Assembly: GCF_001006305.1 (NCBI RefSeq)
Contig: NZ_LBHJ01000018.1
Span: forward strand, 17,320 to 81,319
Reading direction: 5' to 3'
DNA: 64,000 bases
Origin: Silvibacterium bohemicum
GTDB lineage: Bacteria > Acidobacteriota > Terriglobia > Terriglobales > Acidobacteriaceae
Shown here in pieces: positions 42,957 through 50,097 of the stretch. Each line of letters opens with the position of its first letter. The stretch's first letter is position 1. The translations under genes were made by a program, and so were the position numbers. The notes under the pieces were generated by a model. That model made no database searches, was not told the origin of the DNA, and worked only from the letters and a program-made list of their open reading frames with translations.

Positions 42957-44033
42957 TTACCACTCATCACCACCGTCGCTAAATAGCTGTTCCTGCACAG
43001 TTTGGCGTTCACGGACTGTCGTGTTAGTAGACCGCTGGCTAGACCCGAGATCCGACACTTTTATGCGCTCTCTACGGAAGTGATGGAGCGGATAGCGGTA
43101 TGGCAGGACGACAGGGACGAACTTCCTGCGCTCTGCCTGTCCGAGAAACCGGCGCCGGATGCGCTCGACGTCTCCTGCCGCGATGAGTGCCTGGTGTTCC
43201 GTGGCGGTGTAGATCGCGTCACCATCACGAAGGACGGCGAGGTCGCGCAGCGAAAGCGCCGACTGTTTCGTTTCGGTCTGCCGACGCACGCGAAGGTAGT
43301 CGATCAGGTGATCGACACCGCGCGGAGTCGTGGCGGTCGTTCCAGGCCGCTCGTCGGTGAGCTTTGAAGCAAACAGGCTGCGGGCACGCTCGAAGTTCTG
43401 CGGCGAGTCCGACAGATAAAGCAGCTCGAAGCCAGGGAGCGCACGGAACAGCGGGGCATATCGATCGAGGAAATGCTCGAAGCCGGAGGCGGAGAGCGCG
43501 CCCTCATCGATATAGCTGAACGAGAGACCGCCATCCTTATTAAGGATGGCGGGAAATTCCTCGGCGAAGGCCACGCCGCGGGAGCGCGGCAGGACAGACT
43601 CACTGAGGCCGCTCGTCTCAGTGAAGTGGCTCACCTTCGCGGCTTCGGTGTCCAGCAACGTCTCGCCAAGATGGTCGAGGACGAAGTCCAGAACCATGAG
43701 GCGTGACTTGATCGTCGCATCGCTTTTCAGCCGGCGATGGTGCGAAGCGCCGAGCCCGGCAGCTCCGTACACCTCGGAAGAGGTGAGGTGGTAGGCAGAG
43801 CGAGCCTGCCCGCAGGCGATGCTTTGGATGTGGCCGAGCGCGAAGGCCCGGCGCAGGAACTGCGCGGCCAGAGCGCCACGGCCCCGCTCGATGAAGCGGA
43901 GATACTGGCGGCGGAGAAAATATCCCGAGTGCAGGGCGGCGAGATACAGGAACGCGGCCTCGCGTTCCGTGTAGCCAGCCGACTGCAACACCGGAATGGG
44001 ATCGTAGGTGAGTGTCATAGGTCCCATGCTCAT
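42957..44033 (-). CDS. Replication-relaxation-like winged-helix protein (second copy)
   Basis: The 358-residue protein has an N-terminal winged-helix region (YTEREAAFLYLAALHSGYFL, then RQYLRFIERGRG and LTSSEVYGAAG) of the kind found in replication-relaxation (Replic_Relax, MobC-like) proteins. The middle and C-terminal parts are unassigned. Its ATG overlaps the stop of the related gene upstream (44030-44033), so the two are translationally coupled and probably act together, perhaps at an origin of transfer. No HUH Tyr or metal-binding His triad of classical relaxases is visible. Confidence 0.6.
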   Translation of the reverse strand: MSMGPMTLTYDPIPVLQSAGYTEREAAFLYLAALHSGYFLRRQYLRFIERGRGALAAQFLRRAFALGHIQSIACGQARSAYHLTSSEVYGAAGLGASHHRRLKSDATIKSRLMVLDFVLDHLGETLLDTEAAKVSHFTETSGLSESVLPRSRGVAFAEEFPAILNKDGGLSFSYIDEGALSASGFEHFLDRYAPLFRALPGFELLYLSDSPQNFERARSLFASKLTDERPGTTATTPRGVDHLIDYLRVRRQTETKQSALSLRDLAVLRDGDAIYTATEHQALIAAGDVERIRRRFLGQAERRKFVPVVLPYRYPLHHFRRERIKVSDLGSSQRSTNTTVRERQTVQEQLFSDGGDEW

Positions 44034-45091
44034 AAATCAAAGATGTCCCGCATCATCTGGTGTTCGTCCTCGATCTTGGCGCTGATGCTGGCGCGGTCGG
44101 AGCTGGAGGCGTAGTTTCGGAAACCTGCCTGCGCCTTGGCGCGCAGGTGACCGCGCCGGTACGCAGCGGTCAGCACTTCGATGTCCTCGTGACCGCCCGT
44201 GCGTGAGCCCTGGTCGGCTTCCTGGCTGCGGGCGTCGTCATTCGGGTCAAACTCGATACGCGCGTCAGGGATCTGGATGCCGCCGTTCACAAACGGCAGT
44301 GAGTGCTTGGCGGCAACTTCTTCCTTGATGTCGGCCATATCACGCTTCGGGTCGGCCTTCCGTGCCCGGTAGATGTCTTTCTGGACACCAGCCTTAATCT
44401 CGAAGTCGAGCTTGACGCGGAGATTGCTGCCGCCGTCCCGCTCGATGCGCTGCGACGCATCGCGGTAGGCGCGATAGATGAGCGAGTCGTGCTCCATCTC
44501 GCGCGGCTTCACAAAGCCGTAGTACACGGTCTGGTCTTTCGGGACCTCGCCGCTCTTGCGAAGCCACGCGCGACCATCGCGAGTCAGCGTGGCCACTTCA
44601 GCGCGGTCAATCTGACGCCGCGTTCCATCGCGACGGAGATTGATGTGGCGCGTCTCTACCAGTCCTTTCGAGCGGAGATAGTTCAGGTCCTCACCAAGCT
44701 TGCGCTGCTTGCCGTCATAGACGGAATCGGCAAGATCGCGGGTGCGAACCACGCGAAACTTCCCCAGCTCCAGCATGACCTTGCGCTCCTCTGGGCGAAG
44801 CTGCATGCCGATGGTCTGGGAAGGAATCTTGTTTCGCTGGGGGCGACGCGGGTCCGTACTTTCGCGCGGGTCTTTGACGCTGCGCGGACGAGGAGCGGCT
44901 TCGCGTTGACGCTCGGGGCGCCTGGATGGAGCGGAGCGCGAAGGCGCATGGTTCGTGCGGCTTTGATCCGCACGCTCCTTGATGGATTGAAGGTGGCGCT
45001 GAACGGAGTTCGGCTCCTGCGGACGAGGCGCGCTCGTCTGCGGCGAGGTTTCTCTCCGGCGAGGCAAGTCCTGTGGAATCTCAATTCTCAT
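44030..45091 (-). CDS. Replication-relaxation family protein
   Basis: The protein has 353 residues. The first about 95 are Arg/Pro-rich and probably disordered. The winged helix then follows: LRPEERKVMLELGKFRVVRT with RDLADSVYDGKQRKLGEDLN and YLRSKGLVETRHI, ending with LTRDGRAWL. A conserved EHDSLIYRAY segment comes next. This is the PF13814-type (Replic_Relax) layout, known for DNA-binding proteins of mobile plasmids. The C-terminus contains an acidic stretch. It is coupled by 4-bp overlaps with its neighbours on both sides. It probably binds DNA during mobilisation; nicking activity is not evident. Confidence 0.7.
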   Translation of the reverse strand: MRIEIPQDLPRRRETSPQTSAPRPQEPNSVQRHLQSIKERADQSRTNHAPSRSAPSRRPERQREAAPRPRSVKDPRESTDPRRPQRNKIPSQTIGMQLRPEERKVMLELGKFRVVRTRDLADSVYDGKQRKLGEDLNYLRSKGLVETRHINLRRDGTRRQIDRAEVATLTRDGRAWLRKSGEVPKDQTVYYGFVKPREMEHDSLIYRAYRDASQRIERDGGSNLRVKLDFEIKAGVQKDIYRARKADPKRDMADIKEEVAAKHSLPFVNGGIQIPDARIEFDPNDDARSQEADQGSRTGGHEDIEVLTAAYRRGHLRAKAQAGFRNYASSSDRASISAKIEDEHQMMRDIFDL

Positions 45092-45360
45092 GACTCATCT
45101 CCATCAGCGGCGCTGTCCTGAGAGGCCGTGAGCGAGAAGTCAATGGATGCCTGCTCTGTTTTCTTGCCGCGTTTCTTCTTCCCGGCATCGGGTGGCAGAA
45201 CGTCGATCTCCAGCTTTGGTTTCCTGCCGGTGACACGACGAACGTCGTAGTCACCGGCATTCGTGAAACGGTCCATGTCTTTCTCGGCCTGCTCGCGCAG
45301 CGCACGAATCTTCGCAACAAGGTCAGGGGTGCGTTCGATTGGTGAGTCGTCGGTGTGCAT
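45088..45360 (-). CDS. Small hypothetical protein of the conjugation block
   Basis: The protein has 90 residues, from ATG 45360 to a stop overlapping the next ATG. It is charged, with helix-prone DLVAKIRALREQAEKDMDRF at the start, a GDYDVRRVTGRKPKLEIDVL strand-like segment, a basic KKKRGKK patch and an acidic tail. No family is recognised. The longer frame to 45585 is rejected because it runs antiparallel through the membrane-protein gene. Tight coupling on both sides suggests a conserved accessory role in DNA transfer. Confidence 0.6.
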   Translation of the reverse strand: MHTDDSPIERTPDLVAKIRALREQAEKDMDRFTNAGDYDVRRVTGRKPKLEIDVLPPDAGKKKRGKKTEQASIDFSLTASQDSAADGDES

Positions 45361-45362
45361 GG

Positions 45363-45671
45363 CTAGAGTTGCTCCTCCTGATCGCTGAAGCGCGACAGAA
45401 TCTCTGCCGATAACTCGCTCTTGCCGGTATGGATCTCCTGGTCGAAGTGCTTCAGCTTGCGGCCAGTGTCTCGCAGGAAGAACTTGCGCTCGATCCAGAT
45501 GGTGAGGCCGAGGATATTGGTGAAGAGCAGAGCGCAGTAAAGCGCGATGGTCTTCAGGTAGGCGTGCAGGATGAGAGCGCGCCACGCGGTGAGGAACACA
45601 AACTCGCGCGACAGCCAGAAGATGAGTGCGAGAAAGGCCAGCGTGGCGACGAAGACGGCGTTGGCGATCAT
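45363..45671 (-). CDS. Small membrane protein of the conjugation block
   Basis: The protein has 102 residues, with ATG 45671 preceded by AAAGGA. Two membrane segments are visible: NAVFVATLAFLALIFWL (about 3-20) and IALYCALLFTNILGLTIWI (about 40-60). A charged cytoplasmic tail follows with RKLKHFDQEIHTGKSELSAE. No family is recognised. It ends 2 bp before the next gene. A role as a small membrane subunit of the secretion or coupling complex is inference from position only. Confidence 0.6.
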   Translation of the reverse strand: MIANAVFVATLAFLALIFWLSREFVFLTAWRALILHAYLKTIALYCALLFTNILGLTIWIERKFFLRDTGRKLKHFDQEIHTGKSELSAEILSRFSDQEEQL

Positions 45672-45717
45672 GGGGTCCTTTCTGCCGCGATGAAAGAGCG
45701 GCACTGTGAGAGAAAAT

Positions 45718-45741
45718 GCGGAGAGGCGTAAGCCTCTCCGC
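45718..45741. terminator. Perfect hairpin GCGGAGAGGC-loop-GCCTCTCCGC
   Basis: A 10-bp perfect stem with a GTAA tetraloop (TTAC on the minus strand) sits between ssb1 and the membrane-protein gene. There is no T-run, so it may be a processing or stability element and not a classic terminator. Confidence 0.6.
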
Positions 45742-45751
45742 GAGAAGGCGA

Positions 45752-45771
45752 AGGACGGCGTTAGCCGTCCT
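45752..45771. terminator. Perfect hairpin enclosing the ssb1 stop codon
   Basis: The arms AGGACGGC and GCCGTCCT form an 8-bp stem. The tetraloop read on the minus strand is TAAC, and its TAA is the stop codon of the ssb gene (45761-45763). Confidence 0.65.
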
Positions 45772-46156
45772 CGCCCGTATCGACGACTACCATCGGGCGC
45801 TCCAGCTTGCGAACCACGAGCGCGCGGACTTCGCCGACATATCGTTTCGCGCTGAAACGCTCGCCTTCCACGACAACCGGTCGCTCATAGTCGTGGACGT
45901 AAAGCTCTCCTTCGACCTCGACGTAGTCGCCGCGTCTCATGCCGCGGGTAAAACCGCAAAACCACGGGCCGGGGCAGACGACCCGGTGTGTGGTGATGCG
46001 TGGGGTCCACTCGTTGGTGGCGACATCCCATGTACCGGACATCGTTGCCAGGAACAGGACCGCGAAAGCGTCCTCGGTGATTCCATCCGAAGTCGGCACC
46101 TCGGCATCCTTCGTGAGGAAGCCACGGAGTTTGAGGGTGTTCTCAAATAACTGCAT
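45761..46156 (-). CDS. Single-stranded DNA-binding protein homologue (SSB-like, copy 1)
   Basis: The protein has 131 residues with an OB-fold of the Ssb/PriB type. It has the LKLRGFLTKDAEV start and FAVLFLATMSGTWD core strands, a WTPRITTHRVVCPGPWF segment where Ssb has W-x-x-V, and RRGDYVEVEGELYVHDYER as the fourth strand. It lacks the acidic C-terminal tip that recruits partner proteins in housekeeping Ssb and ends GEDG. It is probably used to coat transferred single strands during conjugation. Its Shine-Dalgarno sequence GGGAGG sits inside a hairpin with CCTCCC (46163-46176), just after the ssb2 stop, suggesting coupling. Confidence 0.82.
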   Translation of the reverse strand: MQLFENTLKLRGFLTKDAEVPTSDGITEDAFAVLFLATMSGTWDVATNEWTPRITTHRVVCPGPWFCGFTRGMRRGDYVEVEGELYVHDYERPVVVEGERFSAKRYVGEVRALVVRKLERPMVVVDTGEDG

Positions 46157-46162
46157 AAGTCA

Positions 46163-46176
46163 CCTCCCGAGGGAGG
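46163..46176 (-). promoter_or_regulatory. Shine-Dalgarno of ssb1 held in a hairpin
   Basis: On the minus strand CCTCCC-TC-GGGAGG precedes the ssb1 ATG (46156) by 6 nt. The GGGAGG is the Shine-Dalgarno sequence and would pair with CCTCCC. The hairpin begins 10 nt after the ssb2 stop codon, within reach of a terminating ribosome. Confidence 0.55.
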
Positions 46177-46179
46177 ACA

Positions 46180-46197
46180 ACGCGGCCTAAGCCGCGT
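46180..46197. terminator. Perfect hairpin enclosing the ssb2 stop codon
   Basis: The arms ACGCGGC and GCCGCGT form a 7-bp stem. The minus-strand tetraloop is TTAG, which contains the TAG stop of ssb2 (46187-46189). It has the same GGC-loop-GCC core as the hairpin at ssb1. Confidence 0.65.
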
Positions 46198-46600
46198 CGC
46201 CCTCCCTGACCGGCTGGGCGTCGAGGTTCTCGGCGCGTGAGCTCGCGGGCTGCTCCAGCTTCTTGACGAAGCTGGCGTGTACCTCCGAGTTGCGGAGAGT
46301 TACTTTCACCTTCTTCTTGGCGTCGCCGAACTCCTTCTCGTACTCGTTGCTGCACTGCTCGCCCTTGACTTGCACGTAGTCGCCCTTCTTCAGGTTCCTC
46401 GCGTGATCGGCGGGCTGGCCGAAGGCGACGATGCGGTGCCACTCGGTGCGGTTCACCCACTGCTGGGTCTGCTTGTCCTTGTAGCCGGACTTGGTGGCCA
46501 GCGACAGGACCGTGAAGGTCTTCTGCGTTTTGGTTGCGATGATCTCGGCGTCCTTGCCAAGGAAGCCCTTCAGCGTGATTTCGTTTTCGTAGAGTGCCAT
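46187..46600 (-). CDS. ssb: Single-stranded DNA-binding protein homologue (copy 2)
   Basis: The protein has 137 residues. ATG 46600 is preceded by AGGAGAA. The OB-fold matches Ssb well: EITLKGFLGKDAEI, FTVLSLATKSGYKD, VNRTEWHRIVAFGQPADHA and LKKGDYVQVKGEQ. The C-terminus is short and lacks a DDDIPF-type tip. It is the first gene of the lower minus-strand block. A decayed copy on the other strand (46876-47190) faces away from it, and a structured repeat (46636-46849) forms its 5' leader region. It probably protects single-stranded DNA during transfer. Confidence 0.9.
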   Translation of the reverse strand: MALYENEITLKGFLGKDAEIIATKTQKTFTVLSLATKSGYKDKQTQQWVNRTEWHRIVAFGQPADHARNLKKGDYVQVKGEQCSNEYEKEFGDAKKKVKVTLRNSEVHASFVKKLEQPASSRAENLDAQPVREGDAA

Positions 46601-46635
46601 TGTTTTTCTCCTGTTTGTATTTGCCCGAAGTTCCC

Positions 46636-46849
46636 TCGGGACACTCTTGCGCGAAGCGACGCGAGTGTGCCCCGCTCCCAAGGCCGAAGACGTGCTTTTT
46701 CGGAAGGTTCGGAAAATCTTTTCTTTCCGCGTTCTTTGCGGGAAGATCCGAAAAGATTTTCTGAAAGCCGAAACCCGTAGGGCGCACGAAGTGCGAAGCA
46801 GAACGGCTAGGCCGACGGGCGCGGGATAAGCACCGAAGCGAGTGACCGA
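46636..46849. repeat. Structured ~200-nt dispersed element, copy A (ssb leader)
   Basis: Shared with 58049-58231. The left block has TCGGGACACTC and GAGTGTGCCCCGCTCCCAAG, the middle block GCGTTCTTTGCG, and the right block GGGCGCGGGATAAGCACC and GCGAGTGACCGA. Several nested inverted repeats are present: ACACTC/GAGTGT with an inner stem, and a perfect 12-bp pair GAAAATCTTTTC (46712-46723) and GAAAAGATTTTC (46750-46761) around a small hairpin with loop GTTCTTT (46731-46737). It lies 36 bp upstream of the ssb2 start on the minus strand. It could be a leader RNA, a promoter with DNA cruciform, or a non-autonomous repeat. Confidence 0.8.
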
Positions 46850-46875
46850 GGGAAAGCAGGGAAAATACGGGAGAA

Positions 46876-47190
46876 ATGGCGCTCTATGGAAACGGGTACT
46901 TTGCTGAAGGCCCGTTGCACCGGATGCCGACGCAACCAGACAGCGACAGTACCTGCGCTCACGGTACTGTCGCTGGCTACCCGCACCGGCTACAAAAGCA
47001 GATCGTGGGTGAACCACACCGATCTCTGCGCCCCATCGTCCCCCGCAGCCCGCCATGCGAGGAACCTGTATGCGGGCGACGGAGGCAAGGGCGAGTTGTA
47101 CGGCTCCGATGCGAAGATCGGCGACGGCAAGAAGAAGACCGCTCTCTTGCGACACGGGGGTACGCGCCAGTATCGTCTGCTGTGCCTGAG
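46876..47190 (+). pseudogene. ssb pseudogene, opposite strand
   Basis: The plus strand begins MALYGNG at 46876, like MALYENE of ssb2, then continues in other frames. LTVLSLATRTGYKS matches FTVLSLATKSGYKD, VNHTDL matches VNRTEW, and ARHARNLYAGD with KGELYGSDAKIGDGKKKTAL matches the C-terminal half. Frameshifts and small deletions prevent a full product. It is a diverged inverted duplicate of the ssb gene lying head-to-head with it. Confidence 0.8.
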
Positions 47191-47193
47191 AAC

Positions 47194-49032
47194 TCATGCG
47201 TCCCCCTCGACACCGGGGCGGTCACGGAGGATCGCATCGACGGCTTCAATGCGTTGTCCGATCCAGCGCATGACCGGGACAGCCATTGAGTTGCCGAGAG
47301 CTTTGTAGCGGGGGCCATCGGATGCCATCTTCCCGCGATACTCGACCAGGGTGTAATCGTCGGGGAATCCCTGCAACCGCTCACACTCGCGCGGTGTCAG
47401 TCGGCGCACAGCCATCTGCGGAGTCATCACGCCATCGACCCGTCCGCCCTCGCCGCCACGTTGAAGAGTCCCGGCTACATCCGTCGATGCCGTCAATTCT
47501 CCCGACCAGGCGACAGGCTGCTCCTGTAAGACGGCGGTCGTTGAGCTGTTCTCGATACCGCCGGGGGCGCGGGTGCGGAGGCTTGCTGCAACTTCGGTGG
47601 CCGAGGCTCCGGTGGTACTCTCGCTGCCGTGGAGTGTAAACGCAATCGTCGGTGCATTGCGCCCGGTGGCATTGGAATTAGTGCCAAGCGACTGCATCAC
47701 ATCGCCGCTCAGAACCTCGCCATCCTGATTCTGCGCGAAGGCGATCGCTACCTGTCCACCACCGTTCGGATGGCTTCCGTCGTGACCCATGCCACGTAAC
47801 GTCGGCGCAATGTCACTCGCGTCGCTGCCGGAATCTTTCGCGGAGAAGGCGATATAGGATTGCTGCTTCACACCCGGCCGCGACGCCAATGCGCCGACTG
47901 TTTTGCCGTCTCCGCCAAACAGCCGCACCTCGTTACGGAGGTTTTGCGAGAAGGCGACAGCCTGAGTTCCTCCGCCACTTTCCAGCGTATGCGCGACGTG
48001 GTCTGAGAAGCCGCTGCCGTTGGACTTCGTGTGTGCGGTGCTGATGGCGACGGGAATCATGGGCACGCCGCGCCCGGTGCCGTTTTCACCGGCGTCGAAG
48101 CCATCGGCGCTAAGGGAATGGACAACGGCGGGAACAAATAGGCCCGCACCGTTAAGGGCATGTTGGTTCTCCAATCCCATCTTGCTGCCGAAGTGCGTAT
48201 CGATGGTCGGGGCTATCTCAACAGGCAAGTCTTCCAATACGCCGACGCCTAGTTGATTGCGGACGAAACCATCCTTGCACCCTGCGTCGATGGTCGGAGC
48301 GATGTCTGTGAGGCGACCGCCAGCAGGGCCGACCTCAACGCCTGCGGCAGTTCTTTTCCGCGTTTCTCGGCGCGGCGGAGGATACCCCGACAGGCTGTGC
48401 CGCTCAAGTAATACTGCCGCGGCAGCTCGCCAGTTTCCAAGACATCCGACAACGAAGACGCGACGCCTTCGCTGGGGTACTCCAAAGTGTTGAGCGTTAA
48501 GAACTCGGTAGGCGACCCCATACCCGAGTTCGACCAGCATCCCGAGGAAGGCTCCAAATGTCCGTCCGTCGTCGATCGACAGGACGCCGGGGACGTTCTC
48601 CCACACCAGCCATAGGGGCCTGAATCTACCAGCAAGTCGAGCAAATTCGATGGTGAGGTTGCCACGCGGGTTATCCAGTCCCGCTCGCTTACCGGCGACG
48701 GAGAAAGACTGGCAAGGTGTTCCTCCGGCCAGAAGGTCGATTGCTCCAACATCGTCCGCTCCTATCTTTGTGAAATCTCCGGCGTTCACAATCGCGCCAT
48801 CGGCAGGCAGAGCAACGACGTTGCGAATGGCTGCGGCGCGGCGCTTCGCCTCGTTCCTGTCCGGCGCATCGTGCGGGCTGGGCATATGAATAGGCCGCGA
48901 TGCGCGATAGCGCGAGCTTAAAAGCCAGCAACAGAACGGGTCGATTTCGGCGAACATCGCAGGCTTCCAGCCGAGAGGTTGCCATGCAACCGACACGGCT
49001 TCTATCCCAGAGCACACGGACAGATACCTCAC
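47194..49032 (-). CDS. DNA (cytosine-5) methyltransferase
   Basis: The 612-residue protein carries motif I at LSVCSGIEAVSVAWQPLGW, motif IV at GGTPCQSFSVAGKRAGL with the catalytic Cys, motif VI at WLVWENVPG, motif VIII at GVPQRRRRVFVV, and motifs IX-X at RRLTPRECERLQGFPDDYT and YKALGNSMAVPVMRWIG. The region between VIII and IX is long (about 340 residues) and contains recurring (I/V)A-x-T-(I/L) units with Gly/Asn-rich linkers, as in phage-type enzymes. No restriction endonuclease is adjacent, so it is an orphan, probably protecting transferred DNA from recipient restriction. It is coupled by ATGA overlap to the receiver-like gene and closes the trb operon. Confidence 0.93.
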   Translation of the reverse strand: MRYLSVCSGIEAVSVAWQPLGWKPAMFAEIDPFCCWLLSSRYRASRPIHMPSPHDAPDRNEAKRRAAAIRNVVALPADGAIVNAGDFTKIGADDVGAIDLLAGGTPCQSFSVAGKRAGLDNPRGNLTIEFARLAGRFRPLWLVWENVPGVLSIDDGRTFGAFLGMLVELGYGVAYRVLNAQHFGVPQRRRRVFVVGCLGNWRAAAAVLLERHSLSGYPPPRRETRKRTAAGVEVGPAGGRLTDIAPTIDAGCKDGFVRNQLGVGVLEDLPVEIAPTIDTHFGSKMGLENQHALNGAGLFVPAVVHSLSADGFDAGENGTGRGVPMIPVAISTAHTKSNGSGFSDHVAHTLESGGGTQAVAFSQNLRNEVRLFGGDGKTVGALASRPGVKQQSYIAFSAKDSGSDASDIAPTLRGMGHDGSHPNGGGQVAIAFAQNQDGEVLSGDVMQSLGTNSNATGRNAPTIAFTLHGSESTTGASATEVAASLRTRAPGGIENSSTTAVLQEQPVAWSGELTASTDVAGTLQRGGEGGRVDGVMTPQMAVRRLTPRECERLQGFPDDYTLVEYRGKMASDGPRYKALGNSMAVPVMRWIGQRIEAVDAILRDRPGVEGDA

Positions 49033-49409
49033 GCCGCACTCCGTGATGCGCGCTTCCGCGCGCAGAGCACGTTGAGCGCGCCGAGGATATGGGCCATCGA
49101 AGTGTTCCGGCCATAGAGCACCATGTCCGCGTAGCGGACCGGTGCAAGGTCCCCTGCGCGATCTACCAGCAGTACAGGTGCGTGGAGGTCCGCTTCCAGC
49201 AGCCGGTGAATGAGCCTGCCCGCGAGGTCACCCTGCCGTGCATGGATCAGGATGCCGCACACCAGATCGCCGGTGACCATGACGGCAGCGGCGCTGCGGC
49301 AGTCATCGACAGCAGTGACCTCATAGGGTTGCAGACGCAGTGCGAACGCTGTGGAAGACAGCAGCTCGCGGTCCGCGCAGTAAAGCAGTATGGGTTTCTT
49401 GGATCTCAT
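49029..49409 (-). CDS. Degenerate response-regulator receiver-like protein in the trb operon
   Basis: The protein has 126 residues, from ATG 49409. The alternating strand-helix pattern of a receiver domain is visible: PILLYCADRELLSSTAFALR, YEVTAVDDCRSAAAVMV, GILIHARQGDLAGRLI, APVLLVDRAGDL, YADMVLYGRNTSMAHILGAL. At the end of the third strand, where the phosphorylated Asp should be, the sequence is GILIHARQ, so phosphorylation is unlikely. The function is unknown. It sits between trbF and the C5 methyltransferase, with a 4-bp overlap to the latter, so it may be an operon-specific regulator or structural adaptor. Confidence 0.65.
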   Translation of the reverse strand: MRSKKPILLYCADRELLSSTAFALRLQPYEVTAVDDCRSAAAVMVTGDLVCGILIHARQGDLAGRLIHRLLEADLHAPVLLVDRAGDLAPVRYADMVLYGRNTSMAHILGALNVLCARKRASRSAA

Positions 49410-49414
49410 AGTTG

Positions 49415-50095
49415 TCAGCTCCCAAACGCCTGGTCTTCGTGGACATAGCTGATGACCACGCCGAGCGGGTTGGTGAGCAGCATCGCGTTCGGCACCGTGT
49501 CGCGGAAACCATAGACGACATTGGCGGTCCATCGCTCGCGACTCTGTTCCTGCTGATCGCCGGGCGAATAGAAGACTTTCTCCAGCTCGATGTGAGCGCG
49601 ATACAGGGCTTGCCGCGTATCGTCGAGCACCACGGCTTTGATCTCGATGTCCACGTTGGGCGCGCTGGGATCAAGCAGAAACGTCTCAAGTGTTTTGGCC
49701 TTGTTCACGCGCGCGAGTGTGCCGGACTGCAACTCGTTCGAGAAGAAGTTCAGCGACTCGGCGAAATCACGCTGCAATGTGGCGTGATTTCGTCCGTAGT
49801 AGAGCTGCGCCCAACGTGCGAGGTAATACTTGCTGACGCGCTCGATAGGGACCTTCGAGAAGTCGTCGTAGTTGACGACCTGCCCGCGTCCGATGTCGGA
49901 GACAGAAATGACGATGGGCTTCAATCGCAATGCCGCGGTCTGTGCTCGGTAGAGGAGCGCAAGCGAAGCAAGCGTGACGACCGAGAGGACGAGCAGCGCG
50001 ACCTTCAGATAAGTATTGGTGACGACCGGTTCCGCATAGCGTTCGAGAAACCTATGGCCGGCGCTGGTAGTGATGGGAGTCTCTAGAGTCGGCAT
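49415..50095 (-). CDS. trbF: Conjugal transfer protein TrbF (VirB8 family)
   Basis: The protein has 226 residues. It has a short cytoplasmic tail, one membrane segment (VALLVLSVVTLASLALLY, about 32-50) and the periplasmic VirB8-like domain with YYLARWAQLYYGRNHATLQR and the C-terminal ERWTANVVYGFRD strand. It contributes to the inner-membrane assembly of the type IV secretion channel. It follows trbL by 2 bp. Length and topology match TrbF. No defect is visible. Confidence 0.9.
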   Translation of the reverse strand: MPTLETPITTSAGHRFLERYAEPVVTNTYLKVALLVLSVVTLASLALLYRAQTAALRLKPIVISVSDIGRGQVVNYDDFSKVPIERVSKYYLARWAQLYYGRNHATLQRDFAESLNFFSNELQSGTLARVNKAKTLETFLLDPSAPNVDIEIKAVVLDDTRQALYRAHIELEKVFYSPGDQQEQSRERWTANVVYGFRDTVPNAMLLTNPLGVVISYVHEDQAFGS

Positions 50096-50097
50096 GA

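Noticed and set aside
44303-45121. Plus-strand open frame of 272 aa
   Set aside because: It is antiparallel to the replication-relaxation gene, which has clear winged-helix motifs and coupled neighbours. High GC content explains the long shadow frame.
46143-46787. Extended minus-strand frame containing GSGAHSRRFAQECP upstream of ssb2
   Set aside because: A similar peptide string appears upstream of the methyltransferase because both regions are copies of the structured non-coding repeat; the real starts have good ribosome sites downstream of it.
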